Below are positions 6,166 to 6,275 of a DNA stretch of 6,275 bases, piece after piece (the stretch's first letter is position 1; every line of letters starts with the position of its first letter). The stretch covers positions 1 through 6,275 of the forward strand of contig JAPOZF010000746.1 in assembly GCA_026706165.1 (NCBI GenBank), written 5' to 3'. A model generated the notes under the pieces. That model made no database searches. It was not told the origin of the DNA and saw nothing but the letters and a program-made list of their open reading frames with translations. The DNA is from Gemmatimonadota bacterium (GTDB lineage: Bacteria > Latescibacterota > UBA2968 > UBA8231). The position numbers and the translations under genes were made by a program.

Positions 6166-6275
6166 ATGGAGCGAACCGGCCTTCAGCAGAGCCTTATAGA
6201 GCTGTCCGAGCGCGTCCTGGCGGGCGGCTGCTTCGGGATGTTCCGGCTCCCCGACGAGGTCGCCGCCGTCTTCCA
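6166..6275 (+). CDS. Class-III PLP aminotransferase-like protein, first 36 residues (3' end outside window)
   Basis: The frame is open from ATG 6166 to the window edge, with AAAGGA at 6153-6158, 7 bases before the start. An ATG at 6158 is in another frame and soon reaches a stop, so it was rejected. The visible residues read LIELSERVLAGGCFGMFRLPDEVAAVF, which resembles the N terminus of class-III aminotransferases of the glutamate-1-semialdehyde aminomutase-like group, where a helix of the S-x-R-V-L-x-G-G type precedes the cofactor domain. The pyridoxal-phosphate lysine and the rest of the active site lie outside the window, so the substrate cannot be named. It follows the substrate-binding protein gene on the same strand by 99 bases with a hairpin between, so it may be partly co-expressed with it. 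Confidence 0.6.
   Translation, partial: MERTGLQQSLIELSERVLAGGCFGMFRLPDEVAAVF

Overview
This is a GC-rich, gene-dense bacterial window with five protein loci: three on the plus strand from the left end and the far right, one lipoprotein gene between them, and one broken gene on the minus strand. The mix suggests a glycan-degrading, environmental, didermic bacterium. It contains a formylglycine-type sulfatase, a secreted discoidin-like protein with a FlgD-type C-terminal domain, and a relic of a rhamnogalacturonan-lyase-like enzyme. By memory of family style it resembles Latescibacterota, Poribacteria or Gemmatimonadota-type genomes, but no marker gene is present, so the taxonomy is inference only.

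Layout. At 2-442 (+) lies the C-terminal end of a sulfatase. A 238-base gap (443-680) follows, with a sigma70-like promoter candidate and several short inverted repeats. At 681-3245 (+) is an 854-residue exported protein with a lipobox-like signal peptide, two F5/8-type-C-like beta-sandwich regions, a WS-W-containing beta-sandwich region and a C-terminal TPNGDG/FlgD-Ig-like domain. A 193-base convergent gap follows, without a clear terminator. At 3439-4468 (-) is what looks like a disrupted gene. Its first 50 codons match the start of a PL26/YetA-like RIFT-barrel protein in one frame, and the rest is an alpha/alpha-toroid C-terminal domain in another frame, with everything between apparently deleted. 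A 239-base divergent gap separates it from an intact branched-chain-amino-acid-type ABC substrate-binding lipoprotein (4708-6066, +). After a 99-base gap with a strong GC hairpin, the window ends in the first 36 codons of a class-III aminotransferase-like gene (6166 to the edge).

How they may work together. The left three loci fit the external breakdown or binding of sulfated or pectin-like glycans: the sulfatase removes sulfate, the discoidin protein binds or displays at the cell surface, and the lyase relic once cut glycan. The right two loci fit uptake and transamination of amino-acid-like compounds and probably form a separate unit. The observation most worth checking is the internal deletion plus frame change in the lyase-like gene. 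I found no CRISPR array, tRNA, rRNA, insertion sequence or clear new defence system.
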